Source: an uncultured Bacilli bacterium (GTDB lineage Bacteria > Bacillota_I > Bacilli_A > RF39 > UBA660). From it: 64,000 bases of DNA. Each line of letters starts with the position of its first letter. Position 1 is the first letter of the stretch. Below, piece by piece: positions 45,382 to 55,033 of this stretch. The position numbers and the translations under genes were made by a program. The notes under the pieces are model-generated. The model did not search any database and had not been told where the DNA came from. It was given only the letters and a program-made list of their open reading frames with translations. The stretch spans positions 1 to 64,000 of the forward strand of contig CAKONI010000001.1 of the NCBI GenBank assembly GCA_934097105.1, in the 5' to 3' direction.

Positions 45382-47103
45382 CTATCTTGTACGTATTTTT
45401 TCTATTTCTTCTTCGAATGTTGATTCGTATAATGTTCCATCTTCTGCTCTAAATACTTCTTTTACTACTTTTGGTTTTGATTCTGATGTTTTTTCGTTTT
45501 TTGTTTCATTTGTTGTTCTTTCTTGTATTTCTTCATATTTTGTTTCGTTATCAAGTCTTTCTTCTTTTTGTGCTTCTTCTCTTTGGAATAAGCCATTTTG
45601 ATATCCGACATCGTAACGTGCTCTGTAATAACTATTTGTTGATCTATAATTTTTTGCTGCTCCGGCAAGACCGTCTCTTCTTCCGTCTTCGAAACCATTT
45701 CTTGCTTCTTCGGCGTTATGTTCTACTTCGTTTTTCTTTTCTTCACTTATCTTTTCTGCTTCATCTAAAGTTGAATCTTTTTTTCCATCGCCATCTGTAT
45801 CTACGATTATGTCCCTTGCATCTGCTTCTTTTATGGCTTTTTCAACTGCTTTTCTACCAAGTCTTTTTATGGCTTGTTTTTTTGTTAGTTTTACTCTTCC
45901 GTGTTTTGTTACTACCGTATATGAACCATCTGTATTTGAAACTATTTGCATTTTAGATGATGTAATTTTTTTAATTCTTTTTGTAGTTGCTAAGTCGAAG
46001 TCTTCTCTTTCTCTATAATCTACATTTATATTTTGTCTATCCATTTCTTCAAATGCTTCGGTAGCAAGTGCTAATTTTGGATTTAATTTAGTTTCTAATT
46101 TTTGATATGCTTTTATTTTTTGAATTACTTCATTTAATACTGCATTACCCTTAACTTCATTTTGATAGTTTGTTAGAGTTTTTCCTGTTATTTTACCGTT
46201 TATTGCTAGTGTTGTCATTGTTCCATCGTATGCGGTTAGACTTGGTGCTTCTGGATAGAATTTGTATAAGTTTGTTAAACTTTTAAGATCTGATACTTTT
46301 TCACCATCTAGTATGGCTTGTACTTTTTTTGCAACTTTTGTATATTCTTCTCTTACATTTTCGTTATCAATTAAGAATTCTACTCCACTTGTTTTTCCAG
46401 ATGCTTCGACTAGTTCTGATGAGAATCCTGCCCATTGTAGGTATAAACATAATACTAAATCACTATCTAGAACTGTTGGTATATTCTTATTTGTTCCATT
46501 TGCTATAGCATCTGCTGCTGCTACTTCTTCTGCTTTAAAGAATAATACATTGCCTTTTCCATCTGGATATTTTTCTGCTTTTTTGTTTAATTTATTTTGA
46601 TAGTCATCTATTAATTGTAATCTTTTTACCCATTCTTCACCGTTTTCGTATTTTAGTAATTCGTTATAGATTCTTGCAAGTTCTGGATTTTGTTCATCTA
46701 TAGTATAGTTTGACTCTTCTACATTTGGTTGCTCTTTTACTTCTTCTTTTGCTTTGCATCCAGTTAATCCATAAATTGCTCCGCCTATTCCTATTACTCC
46801 AGCGGTTACTCCTGCTACTATTCTATTTCTTTTGATTTTACTTTTTAATTTCTTGTCTGCTTGTTTTATAGATTCTACTTTTTGTCTGTAAACGTCTTCT
46901 GTGAAGGCTCTGTTGTTTCCTTTTGTGTATCTTTCTGTAAAGTTTATTCCTTTTTTGTCTAATTTCTTTTGAAGCCTATAGAAAAAGTCTACTGTACTTT
47001 CATTTTTTTTGTTTGCATATTTTTTTCCGTCTACTACGAATCCTATTATTTTTGTTCCTTCGTTGTTATAAATTACGTCTATTGTTTGGTCATTTTTTTT
47101 CAT
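45382..47103 (-). CDS. single-span surface protein with Ca-binding-like loop (573 aa)
   Basis: A cytoplasmic basic domain (1-95) precedes one membrane helix (about 97-115) ending LTGC, which looks like a lipobox but lies too far inside to be a signal. The outer part is helical, with an Asp loop DTDGDGKKDST (about 433-443) of EF-hand/thrombospondin type. An Arg/Tyr segment (NGFEDGRRDGLAGAAKNYR) and a charged Glu/Lys tail end the protein. Not recognised. Promoter at 47165-47137. Confidence 0.7.
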   Translation of the reverse strand: MKKNDQTIDVIYNNEGTKIIGFVVDGKKYANKKNESTVDFFYRLQKKLDKKGINFTERYTKGNNRAFTEDVYRQKVESIKQADKKLKSKIKRNRIVAGVTAGVIGIGGAIYGLTGCKAKEEVKEQPNVEESNYTIDEQNPELARIYNELLKYENGEEWVKRLQLIDDYQNKLNKKAEKYPDGKGNVLFFKAEEVAAADAIANGTNKNIPTVLDSDLVLCLYLQWAGFSSELVEASGKTSGVEFLIDNENVREEYTKVAKKVQAILDGEKVSDLKSLTNLYKFYPEAPSLTAYDGTMTTLAINGKITGKTLTNYQNEVKGNAVLNEVIQKIKAYQKLETKLNPKLALATEAFEEMDRQNINVDYREREDFDLATTKRIKKITSSKMQIVSNTDGSYTVVTKHGRVKLTKKQAIKRLGRKAVEKAIKEADARDIIVDTDGDGKKDSTLDEAEKISEEKKNEVEHNAEEARNGFEDGRRDGLAGAAKNYRSTNSYYRARYDVGYQNGLFQREEAQKEERLDNETKYEEIQERTTNETKNEKTSESKPKVVKEVFRAEDGTLYESTFEEEIEKIRTR

Positions 47104-47136
47104 AAATTATACCCCCTTAACAATTTGAATGGCATT

Positions 47137-47165
47137 ATTGTATCATACTTGTTGATTTTTGTCAA
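47137..47165 (-). promoter_or_regulatory. strong sigma-A promoter of the surface-protein operon
   Basis: TTGACA (47165-47160), 17 bp, TACAAT (47142-47137) on the minus strand, about 34 bases before the 573-aa gene. Confidence 0.8.
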
Positions 47166-47309
47166 ATATTTTTGCTGTTTTTGATTTTTTTCTATGTTCT
47201 TTGTAATTATATTATTTACTTTTTATGTTATTAGTGTTTTTTTATGACATTTTTTTTGCTTTTTCTTTTTGGATTTTTGGTGTATAATTTTTATAAGGTA
47301 GGTGGCTTT

Positions 47310-48203
47310 ATGAATAATGATTTCAATAATGGAGAGAACAATAATTTTAATAATGACTTTAATAATGTAAATGGCAATATGAATGGAAATAATAATTTTA
47401 ACAATAACTTTAATAATGCCAATGGTAATATGAATGGAAATGGTTTTAATAACAATAATATAAGTGGTAATCCTAATTTTAATAATAATTTTAGTCATTA
47501 TAATAATAGTTTGAATACTAATAATAATGTTAATCAAGGTGAAGATAAGGTCTTTTACTACGGAAATAATGATTATGTTGAGAGAATTAAAAACCGTAAC
47601 TACAGGAAACAAAAAAAATCATTTCATGTTAGTTTGATTTCTTTTGTGGTTTTGGCTATTTCTATATTTGGTTTAGTTAAGGTATTTGATTTTAATTATA
47701 TTGCAATTGGTGCTTCTGTTTTTGCTTTCTTGGTTTCTGTTTTTAATCTTAATTCTAGAAATATTATATTTATTTTATCTTCTTTAGTTAGTTTGTCCGC
47801 TATTGTTATTTGTGCTTTGTTCTATTTTAATGTAGTTGATAATACTTCTGAGGCACTTATTCAACTTAGAAAGGATCAATATGTTTCTAGAGTAAGAAGA
47901 GTTGTTACTTATGTTGAAAAGGATTATCTTATTAATAGTTATCAAAATAAAGAGTGTTATGATTTGAATAGAATAAATGAACTTTTTACTAAAAAGGTTG
48001 TTAAAAGTCCTTTTAATAGTCTTTATTCTAGTAGTTCTTATGTTGTTATTGATGGGCCTTCTGGTAATAGAAGTTATGATATTTGTTTTGTAGATGAGAA
48101 TGGAAATGGTTTTAATAATATTATTGATAAAGAACAACTTGCTAGAAAGAGAGTTAGGCTTGGCAATGCTTCTAAATGTGTTATGCCTCCTGAATGCAAA
48201 TAA
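47310..48203 (+). CDS. Asn-rich membrane protein with extracellular C-terminal domain (297 aa)
   Basis: Start at the ATG at 47310 behind AAGGTAGGTGG, not the earlier start that would add a hydrophobic leader. Residues 1-75 are almost all Asn, Phe, Gly and Met and contain two 17-residue repeats. A basic stretch (KNRNYRKQKKS) precedes three or four membrane helices (about 105-185). The C-terminal 110 residues (YVSRVRRVVTYVEKDYLINSYQNKECYDL...KCVMPPEC) look pilin-like with paired Cys. It diverges from the 573-aa gene; the Asn-rich start is shared in style with the 519-aa protein. Confidence 0.7.
   Translation: MNNDFNNGENNNFNNDFNNVNGNMNGNNNFNNNFNNANGNMNGNGFNNNNISGNPNFNNNFSHYNNSLNTNNNVNQGEDKVFYYGNNDYVERIKNRNYRKQKKSFHVSLISFVVLAISIFGLVKVFDFNYIAIGASVFAFLVSVFNLNSRNIIFILSSLVSLSAIVICALFYFNVVDNTSEALIQLRKDQYVSRVRRVVTYVEKDYLINSYQNKECYDLNRINELFTKKVVKSPFNSLYSSSSYVVIDGPSGNRSYDICFVDENGNGFNNIIDKEQLARKRVRLGNASKCVMPPECK
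47340..47441 (+). repeat. two tandem 51-bp repeats in the Asn-rich coding region
   Basis: Copies at 47340-47390 and 47391-47441 differ at five positions and both end AATATGAATGGAAAT. Each encodes a unit of the form NNFNN-x-FNN-x-NGNMNGN. They can expand or contract by slippage in frame. Confidence 0.85.
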
Positions 48204-48229
48204 AAAAAGACATTTTAGATGTCTTTTTT
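48202..48229. terminator. bidirectional terminator
   Basis: AAAAAAAGACA / TGTCTTTTTT hairpin between the convergent Asn-rich gene and the 209-aa gene. Confidence 0.8.
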
Positions 48230-48240
48230 GTTGGTTTTAT

Positions 48241-48870
48241 TTATGCAGTTTTATTTAATTTTTTTGTTTGTGTAGTTTTCGTGGTTTTCTTTGTTTGTTC
48301 TTTTGCTCTTTCTTGTTCTAGTTTTTCTCTTTGTTTTTCCATTTCTTTTTCTTGTTCTTTACTATTTTCGTTGTTTACACTGTTTACTTTTACTTTTAGT
48401 GTTCCGATAAATTTACTTTTGTTTTCTTGGCCATTTTTGTATGTTACTTTTATTTTGTATTTATGAGTTTCTCCACTTTTTATTACTACTGAGTTAAATA
48501 TTGTTGAAGCAGCGATTGGTACTTGAGATTTTCCAAGACTTGCTGAGTTTTCACCTTCTCCTTCAATTGTATAAAGTAGATTGCTTTGATCTTTGAATGT
48601 GTTTTCTACTTTTGTCCAGTTTAGGCTATAGGTTGCGAATTCTTTATTATTGTTTGTTATTATTATTTCTTTTTCTTCAGTAAATTCTTTCTTTTGATTT
48701 TCTATTTTTATTGTGTCTCCGTTTACATATTTTATTGATATTTCTTTTTGTGTTTCTTTGGTGTCTTTTTTACATGTTAGGAAGAATGCTCCGGCTCCTA
48801 GTAATAATACTGCTATAATAATTATTATTGTTAGTTTCTTGTTTTTTTCTTTATTTTTACTCTTTTCCAT
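48241..48870 (-). CDS. membrane-anchored protein with beta-sandwich-like domain (209 aa)
   Basis: One N-terminal membrane helix after a Lys-rich start (about 13-31). Residues 40-165 are beta-rich (EEKEIIITNNNKEFATYSLNW; GETHKYKIKVTYKNGQ), like an Ig-type fold. A Lys/Glu/Gln coiled tail ends in TTKTTQTKKLNKTA. Not recognised. It lies after spoIIR on the same strand with a 66-bp gap. Confidence 0.65.
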   Translation of the reverse strand: MEKSKNKEKNKKLTIIIIIAVLLLGAGAFFLTCKKDTKETQKEISIKYVNGDTIKIENQKKEFTEEKEIIITNNNKEFATYSLNWTKVENTFKDQSNLLYTIEGEGENSASLGKSQVPIAASTIFNSVVIKSGETHKYKIKVTYKNGQENKSKFIGTLKVKVNSVNNENSKEQEKEMEKQREKLEQERAKEQTKKTTKTTQTKKLNKTA

Positions 48871-48936
48871 ACTATCTCTCCTTATTTTCTATGTTAATTA
48901 TATACTAGTTTTTTTATTTGGTAAAGTAGTTTTTTT

Positions 48937-49470
48937 CTATTTTAGATATTTTTCTATTAATTCTTTAACATAGAAACTGTATTTTACATCATTTTCTCCG
49001 GTGTCTTGGGCTTCTAGAGAGCATATCGGAGGAAATAGTACGCACCACCAGTTGTCACCTTTTCCTTCGCCTAAAGTTACAAGAAGAGATTCGTAGTTTC
49101 CTTCTTTATATTTTACTCCTTTATAGGTTTTTTCTGGAAAATAGTGATATCCAAAGTCTACTTTGTATTTTTGATTTTTGTTTTCATTTTTTAGGACTTG
49201 GCTTACTGTATTTTCATATTTTGACATATTGTTTTTTATTATTGTTCTTGACTCGTCTATTGTTTTTGAATCTTTTAAATCATTTTCTACATCTAATTCT
49301 ATGTTTGTTTTTACGTTCTTTTTTAGTAGTTGATCTTTTGGTGTATTACTATTTGGAATTATTCTTATTCTTATTGCTTCATTTGGTATTACGTAATAGT
49401 CTTGTTTGTATGTTCCGATTACGTTATATAATATTATTATTGCTAATATAAAAAGAATAAGTTTTTTCAT
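48937..49470 (-). CDS. spoIIR: stage II sporulation protein R
   Basis: 177 aa with an N-terminal signal/membrane helix. IRIRIIPNSNTPKDQLLKKNVK at about 32-53 in part, YFPEKTYKGVKYKEGNYESLLVTLGEGKG, and the hallmark NWWCVLFPPIC are SpoIIR features. In Bacillus it is secreted from the forespore and triggers SpoIIGA to process pro-sigma-E in the mother cell. It lies after prfA and prmC exactly as in B. subtilis. Confidence 0.95.
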   Translation of the reverse strand: MKKLILFILAIIILYNVIGTYKQDYYVIPNEAIRIRIIPNSNTPKDQLLKKNVKTNIELDVENDLKDSKTIDESRTIIKNNMSKYENTVSQVLKNENKNQKYKVDFGYHYFPEKTYKGVKYKEGNYESLLVTLGEGKGDNWWCVLFPPICSLEAQDTGENDVKYSFYVKELIEKYLK

Positions 49471-49511
49471 TTTTTATCACCTATTTAGGTAATGGTTCTT
49501 ATTCTTTTTTT

Positions 49512-50312
49512 TTATTCATTTTTTATTGCAAAAACATATCTATCGTAGTTATTGTGATCTTTTTTTATTATTATTTTGTCTTGTGGTAATTCTTTTTTTA
49601 TTATTTCTTTTATTTTATTTCCTTGGCTTTCGCCAATTTCGAAGGCTATTATGTGGTTTTTGTTTATTATTTGTTTTATATTTTTTATTATTTCTTTGTA
49701 ATAGAATAGGCCATTTTCTTTGGCGAATAGTGCTAGATGTGGTTCGTTTTGTTTTACTTGTTTTTCAACTGTTTTACTTTCTTTATCTATATATGGTGGG
49801 TTTGATATAATTACGTCGAATTTATCTTTTATTCCTTGATATAGATTTGTTTTTATAAATTTTATGTTTGTATTATGTATTTTTTGATTTTTTTTAGCGA
49901 CTTTTAAGGCTTTTTTTGATATATCTGTGGCAGTTATTTTGGCATTTTTTAGCTCTTTTTCTAAGGTAATTGCTATTACTCCGGAGCCTGTTCCTATGTC
50001 TAATATTTTTATTTGATTTTTTTCTTTGTTGATTAGTTTTATTGTTTGATTTACTAGTTCTTCTGTTTCTGGTCTTGGAATTAATACGTTTTTGTTTATG
50101 TAGAATTCTCTATTATAGAAATAGGCCTTTTTTAATGCTTGTTGAATTGGGGTTTGTTTGTTTAGTTTTTTTTCTATCTTTTTGTAGGCTTTTTCTTCTT
50201 GTTTTGTTAGATCTTTTTCTTTATTTATTATTAGGTTGGGAATAGAAATGTTTAAAACTTGCGCTAGGGCAAGTTTTTTTTGATTATCGTTTAATACTTC
50301 TTTAATTTTCAT
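49512..50312 (-). CDS. prmC: release factor glutamine methyltransferase PrmC
   Basis: 266 aa. N-terminal helical domain (about 1-75), then a Rossmann methyltransferase with [15 protein letters not shown] (SAM site) and the catalytic ISNPPYI motif. It methylates the GGQ glutamine of release factors. It overlaps prfA by 11 bp, so enzyme and substrate are translationally coupled. Confidence 0.96.
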   Translation of the reverse strand: MKIKEVLNDNQKKLALAQVLNISIPNLIINKEKDLTKQEEKAYKKIEKKLNKQTPIQQALKKAYFYNREFYINKNVLIPRPETEELVNQTIKLINKEKNQIKILDIGTGSGVIAITLEKELKNAKITATDISKKALKVAKKNQKIHNTNIKFIKTNLYQGIKDKFDVIISNPPYIDKESKTVEKQVKQNEPHLALFAKENGLFYYKEIIKNIKQIINKNHIIAFEIGESQGNKIKEIIKKELPQDKIIIKKDHNNYDRYVFAIKNE

Positions 50313-51363
50313 TTTCTTGTAATTTTCTTTTTTGATCTTCGTTTATTAATGCTTCGATTATTTCTTCTAGTTCACCTTCGATTATTCTATCCAATTTGTT
50401 TAGTGTTAGCCCTATTCTGTGATCTGTTACTCTGTTTTGTGGATAGTTGTATGTTCTTATTTTTTCTGATCTATCTCCAGTTCCTATTTTTGTTTTTCTT
50501 TCTATTCCTAGTTCTTCTTCTTGTTTTCTTTTTTGTTCTTCATATATTTTTGCTTTTAGTATTTGTAGTGCTTTTTCTTTGTTTTGAAGCTGACTTCTTT
50601 CGTTTTGACAGGTTACTACTATTCCTGTTGGGATGTGGGTCATTCTTACTGCTGAGTCTGTTGTGTTTACTGATTGTCCTCCGGCTCCACCACTTCGGTA
50701 AACGTCTGTTTTTATGTCTTCTGGTTTTACTTCTATGCTGACGTTTTCTTCTTCGGGCATTATTATTACGGTTGCTGTTGAGGTGTGGATTCTTCCGCCT
50801 GATTCGGTTGTTGGTATTCTTTGAACTCTGTGAGCACCACTTTCATATTTTAATTTTGAATATACGCCTTCTCCTTTTATTAGGCATTCTATTTGAGAGT
50901 ATCCTCCGCTTTGGGAGTCTTCGGCGTTTATTATTTCAACTTTCCAGTTTTGTTTTTCTGCATATCTTTGATACATTCTGAAGAGATCTCCGGCGAAGAT
51001 ATTTGCTTCGTCTCCTCCGGCTGCTCCACGTATTTCCATTATTATGTTTTTATCATCGTTTTCGTCTTTTGGTAGTAGGAGAATTTCTAATTCTTCTTCT
51101 ATTTTTTGTTGTTCTTGTTCTAACGATTTTAATTCTTCTTGGGCTATATCTTTTAATTCTTCATCTTTTAATAGTTCTTTATCGTCTTTTATTTGTTTTT
51201 TTACTGTTTTGTATCTTTGATATTTGTTTACTACTTCTTCTAGTTTTCTTTGCTCTTTTGATAGTTTTGTTAGTAAATCTATGTTGTTTAATGTTTCTTT
51301 TTTTGTTAGTTCTGTTTTTATTTCTTCGTATCTTTTTTCGATTTTTTCTAATCTTTCTATCAT
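50302..51363 (-). CDS. prfA: peptide chain release factor 1
   Basis: 353 aa. It carries the catalytic [21 protein letters not shown] region (GGQ) and the stop-codon reading PxT element as PTT in [14 protein letters not shown], identifying RF1 rather than RF2 (SPF). It terminates at UAA and UAG. prfA-prmC-spoIIR order is conserved with Bacillus. Confidence 0.97.
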   Translation of the reverse strand: MIERLEKIEKRYEEIKTELTKKETLNNIDLLTKLSKEQRKLEEVVNKYQRYKTVKKQIKDDKELLKDEELKDIAQEELKSLEQEQQKIEEELEILLLPKDENDDKNIIMEIRGAAGGDEANIFAGDLFRMYQRYAEKQNWKVEIINAEDSQSGGYSQIECLIKGEGVYSKLKYESGAHRVQRIPTTESGGRIHTSTATVIIMPEEENVSIEVKPEDIKTDVYRSGGAGGQSVNTTDSAVRMTHIPTGIVVTCQNERSQLQNKEKALQILKAKIYEEQKRKQEEELGIERKTKIGTGDRSEKIRTYNYPQNRVTDHRIGLTLNKLDRIIEGELEEIIEALINEDQKRKLQENEN

Positions 51364-51375
51364 GATATCACCTTT

Positions 51376-51804
51376 TTAGTTTTGTTCTAGATCTTCTTCG
51401 TCTACGATTACTAGATTTTTATATTCTTCTGCGACGTCTGGAGTGTCGTCATCGTCTGAATATAGATCTTCATTTTCTTCGTTTTCTGCCTCTTCTCCTT
51501 CGTAATCTTCTATGTCTTCATCGTAGTCTTCTAAATCTTCTTCGATTGTTAGGTTTTTACTTTTATGATTTTTTCTTAAATCCCATTTCCCATTTTCAGT
51601 TAAGATAAATCTTTTATCGTTTGTTAGTGCTGTATAGAATTCTCCGATTTTGTTATCTATTGTTTGTTTTGGAAGTTCTAGAAGTTCTGTTATTTCTGTG
51701 AAGAGATCTAGTGTGGTTTTACCTGTTTCTTTGTTTAACAAAAGATTTGCTATATCATTATATGACATTAGTTCTAATTCTGCTTTTTTTAATTTTTTTG
51801 ACAT
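51376..51804 (-). CDS. rpoE: RNA polymerase delta subunit
   Basis: 142 aa. A folded N-terminal HARE-type domain (about 1-85, MSYNDIANLLLNK...FILTENGKWDLR) is followed by a strongly acidic disordered tail (EEDLEDYDEDIEDYEGEE and onward). This is the form specific to Bacillota, which displaces RNA and aids polymerase recycling. It lies 12 bp before prfA. Confidence 0.93.
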   Translation of the reverse strand: MSKKLKKAELELMSYNDIANLLLNKETGKTTLDLFTEITELLELPKQTIDNKIGEFYTALTNDKRFILTENGKWDLRKNHKSKNLTIEEDLEDYDEDIEDYEGEEAENEENEDLYSDDDDTPDVAEEYKNLVIVDEEDLEQN

Positions 51805-51841
51805 TTTTTACACCCTTTCTTTTAATCATTATATGTTTAAT

Positions 51842-52174
51842 TTAAATTATTGTTTCTATATTTATTGATAGAAGGAAATTTGTTTGTTCTATCTGATAAT
51901 TAATAATAACTTGTTTATTGTCATTAGTCAACGATAAAATGATGAAATTATTGTGAAATTGTATGTATTCTTCTTTTAATTCATAAAATACTTCTTTGTT
52001 TTTGAAATCTAAAGTTATTTTTAGGTCTTTGTTATCTTTTTTTAGGATTAGATTTTTGTAATCAAATGTTATTAATTCTTCTTTTGTTTTTATTTTTAGG
52101 ATTTCGTTATTTAGTATACCTATATTTTTTATTTTATGATTATTTATTTTTATTTCTGCGTTTACTTTTGACAT
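51842..52174 (-). CDS. small beta-rich protein, possibly DUF1934 (YwiB-like)
   Basis: 110 aa, soluble, alternating strands throughout (KVNAEIKINNHKIKNIGIL; LKITLDFKNKEVFYELKEEYI). The length, predicted calycin-like barrel and position before rpoE suggest DUF1934, but no diagnostic motif is seen. Divergent from the PBP gene. Confidence 0.55.
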   Translation of the reverse strand: MSKVNAEIKINNHKIKNIGILNNEILKIKTKEELITFDYKNLILKKDNKDLKITLDFKNKEVFYELKEEYIQFHNNFIILSLTNDNKQVIINYQIEQTNFLLSINIETII

Positions 52175-52272
52175 TTTTTCCTCTTTTCATGGTGATTATA
52201 GCATATTTTTGTATATATTTACATATTTTTTTTATTTTTTTTCATACTAATTTTGAAAAAGGGTGAATAGTT

Positions 52273-54222
52273 ATGAAAATATGGAAGATTTCTTTAAGAA
52301 TTATACTTGTTTTTATCGGAATTTTTGTTTGTTTTAATTTGTTTGCCTTTTTGTATGCTTTTATTACTCCGAAAATTGATATTAGTAGTGCGAATGCTTT
52401 TTCTATGTATGATAATAAGGGGGAACTTGTTTTTAAGGGAAATGGGAATGATTCTTGGACTTCTCTTTCTGATATGGGGGATAATATTATTAATGCTACG
52501 CTTAGTGTTGAGGATAAGAATTTTTATAGTCATTATGGATTTGATTTTCCTAGGATTTTTTCGGCTTCTTTTTCTAATATTACTTCTGGTAAGATTGTTT
52601 CTGGGGCTTCGACTATTACTCAGCAGTATGCTAAGAATTTGTTTTTGGATTTTGAACAGTCTTGGAAGAGGAAATGGAAAGAGATGTGGCTTACTTATGA
52701 ACTTGAGGCTCATTATTCAAAGGATGAAATTCTTGAGGGTTATTTAAATAGTATTAATTATGGGCACGGAATGTATGGTATAAGTAATGCTGCGAAGTAT
52801 TATTTTGGTAAGAAAGTTAAGGATTTATCTTTGGCTGAGGCTTCGATTTTGGCGGGGATTCCTAATAGTCCGGCTGATTATTCTCCGGTTGATAATTATA
52901 AACTTTCTAAGGAACGACAAAAAGTGGTGCTTGAAAGGATGTATAATAATGGTTATATAAGTAAGAAAGAATATAATAAGGCTTATTCTGATAAACTTGT
53001 TTTAAAGAATAAGGATTTTGGAGATGATCTTACTTCGCTTATATATTATAATAATGCCGTGATGGGGGAACTTAATAAAATTGGTACGATTCCTAATAGT
53101 TATTTGGATACGGGGAATATTAAGATTTATACTACTCTTGATATTACTGCTCAAAGGGCTCTTGAGAGTAATATTAAAAAGGTTTCTTCGGTTGATGATT
53201 CCTTAGAGACTGCAAAGGTTATGATTAGTCCAAAGGATGGCTCAATTATTGGGCTTATTGGTGGAGTTAATTATGGAAAGAGTCAGTTTAATAGGGTAGT
53301 TAGTTCTTATAGACAACCGGGTTCTACGGTTAAACCTTTCTTGTATTATAGGGCTCTTGAGAATGGATTTACTCCAAGTACTACTTTTTTTAGCAAGAAA
53401 ACTAATTTTTATTTTGATGGTAAGCGTACTTATTCTCCATCTAATTATGGGAATATTTATGCTAATAAGGAAATTTCTATGGCGGCAGCGATTGCTTATT
53501 CTGATAATATTTATGCTGTTAAGACTCATTTATTTTTAGGTGAGGAGGAACTTTATAATACTCTTAAGTCTGTTGGAATTACTTCTAATATTGAGAAGTC
53601 TCCTTCGCTTACTCTTGGTACTTATGAGGTTAATATTGTGGAACTTGCTAAGGCTTATGCTATACTGGCTAATGGCGGTAAGGATGTTACTCCTCATCTT
53701 ATTAAAAAAGTTCTTGATAATAATGGAAATGTTTTATATGAATATAGGGAAAAGAAAGAGAATTATGTTCTTAAAAGTGATGTTTCTTTTATAATAAGTG
53801 AACTTCTTACTGGTACGTACGATACTAATTTGATTGATTATACGTATCCTACATGCATTAATATTGCTTCTAGGGCTACTCATAAGTATGCGGTTAAAAG
53901 TGGTAGTACTGATACAGATTCGTGGGTTATTGGTTATACGCCTGAAGTTGTGCTTGCTTCTTGGAGTGGTTATGATGATAATAAACCAATTTCTGCTTCG
54001 GTTAGTAATATTAATAAGGAGATGTGGGTTGATAGTATGGAGGTGTTTTTTAAGACATATGATGCTACTTGGTATAAGACTCCTAGTGATGTAGTGGGTG
54101 CTTTGGTTAATCCAATTACTGGTAATCCTGTATCTAGTAGTACAGAAAATAGAAAAATTTTATATTATCTTAAGGGCACTGAACCTTATAGAGTGGAGGT
54201 TAATGATGATAAAAAGAGATAA
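52273..54222 (+). CDS. class A penicillin-binding protein (transglycosylase/transpeptidase)
   Basis: 649 aa. Membrane helix at about 7-31. The GT51 domain has the catalytic E80-D81 (SVEDKNFYSHYGFD) and GASTITQQYAKNLFL. The transpeptidase has S351-TVK (RQPGSTVKPF), S410-DN and K542-SG. It polymerises and cross-links peptidoglycan and is the target of beta-lactams. It is shorter than PBP1a of Bacillus because it lacks long C-terminal extensions. Its end overlaps the next small gene. Confidence 0.95.
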   Translation: MKIWKISLRIILVFIGIFVCFNLFAFLYAFITPKIDISSANAFSMYDNKGELVFKGNGNDSWTSLSDMGDNIINATLSVEDKNFYSHYGFDFPRIFSASFSNITSGKIVSGASTITQQYAKNLFLDFEQSWKRKWKEMWLTYELEAHYSKDEILEGYLNSINYGHGMYGISNAAKYYFGKKVKDLSLAEASILAGIPNSPADYSPVDNYKLSKERQKVVLERMYNNGYISKKEYNKAYSDKLVLKNKDFGDDLTSLIYYNNAVMGELNKIGTIPNSYLDTGNIKIYTTLDITAQRALESNIKKVSSVDDSLETAKVMISPKDGSIIGLIGGVNYGKSQFNRVVSSYRQPGSTVKPFLYYRALENGFTPSTTFFSKKTNFYFDGKRTYSPSNYGNIYANKEISMAAAIAYSDNIYAVKTHLFLGEEELYNTLKSVGITSNIEKSPSLTLGTYEVNIVELAKAYAILANGGKDVTPHLIKKVLDNNGNVLYEYREKKENYVLKSDVSFIISELLTGTYDTNLIDYTYPTCINIASRATHKYAVKSGSTDTDSWVIGYTPEVVLASWSGYDDNKPISASVSNINKEMWVDSMEVFFKTYDATWYKTPSDVVGALVNPITGNPVSSSTENRKILYYLKGTEPYRVEVNDDKKR

Positions 54223-54391
54223 AGGTGATTCATTTAATAGGGAATATTTATATTATTTGATGAATGATTTGGGACTTTTAAATGATTATGCTCTTTATGA
54301 GATTGGAATTACTTTTGATGAGTATGATGATCCTGATGAGAGAGTTCTTGATTTAATTGAAGATTACAAAGATCAAAAAAGTAGAGATTAG
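54203..54391 (+). CDS. small acidic protein overlapping the PBP gene (62 aa)
   Basis: ATG at 54203 lies 3 bases after GGAGG, inside the last codons of the PBP gene (20-bp overlap); the adjacent ATG at 54206 gives better spacing. Sequence is helical and acidic (YLYYLMNDLGLLNDYALYEIG; EYDDPDERVLDLIEDYK), with no membrane span. Translational coupling suggests a role with the PBP. Not recognised. Its stop overlaps the pduL stop. Confidence 0.65.
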   Translation: MMIKRDKGDSFNREYLYYLMNDLGLLNDYALYEIGITFDEYDDPDERVLDLIEDYKDQKSRD

Positions 54392-54942
54392 TTTAATATC
54401 TCTACTTCGTCGTTTTGTTTTAAGTTGTGACCATTTGCATCGTCTGTATCTAGATGCATTTCATAATAGGATGCTTCGTTTTCTACGATATGTACGTTAT
54501 ATATAATTCCGCCTTTTTCTCCTTTTATTTCTACGTTGTAAACATCTTTTGTTAAGTTCATTTCTTCTCTTTGTTTTTTTGTAATATGTATGTGTCTATT
54601 TGGAATTATGCAGGCTTTTCTAGTTATTTCTGCCTTGTCTGTTTTTATTGTTATTTCTGAGGCTCCTTCTAAAGCTCCAGATGCTCTTACTGGGGGATCT
54701 ATTTTTAAGTGAATTGCATCTGTTTTTGAGATTTCTACTTGGGTATATTTTCTAAATGGTCCGACTAGGGTTACATTTTTTATTTCTTTGTCTTTGGTTT
54801 TTATTGTTACTTTTTGATTTGATGCGAATTGTCCTGGCTGATTTATGTCTTTTTTCTTTGATATTGGTTCATCGAAAAGAATATTGTAATCTTCTTCAGT
54901 TAGATGAATGTGTTTATTTGATATTCCTACTTTTACTTTCAT
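54388..54942 (-). CDS. pduL: PduL-type phosphate acyltransferase (phosphotransacetylase)
   Basis: 184 aa from the ATG at 54942 (TTGGTGAT upstream). Repeated PduL barrel motifs: SNKHIHL near residue 8 and PNRHIHI near 122 (zinc-binding His), QPGQFAS, GPFRKYTQVEIS, PPVRASGALEG, and MHLDTDDANG at the end. It converts acyl-CoA plus phosphate to acyl-phosphate. No microcompartment genes or encapsulation peptide are seen, so it probably serves as the housekeeping Pta for acetate production. Confidence 0.93.
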   Translation of the reverse strand: MKVKVGISNKHIHLTEEDYNILFDEPISKKKDINQPGQFASNQKVTIKTKDKEIKNVTLVGPFRKYTQVEISKTDAIHLKIDPPVRASGALEGASEITIKTDKAEITRKACIIPNRHIHITKKQREEMNLTKDVYNVEIKGEKGGIIYNVHIVENEASYYEMHLDTDDANGHNLKQNDEVEILN

Positions 54943-55033
54943 TTTTATCACCAAGATAATTATATATCTTTTTTTTTATTTTTTCTAGTATATTGTTCAT
55001 TTTCTTTCATATATTTTTTTGAGGTGATATGTT

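Noticed and set aside
45382..47103. 573-aa protein as a lipoprotein because of LTGC
   Set aside because: The lipobox-like LTGC lies about 115 residues in, after a large cytoplasmic domain, so it cannot be a normal type II signal.
47340..47441. Tandem repeats as a CRISPR array
   Set aside because: They are contiguous, in frame, without spacers, and encode an Asn-rich protein start.
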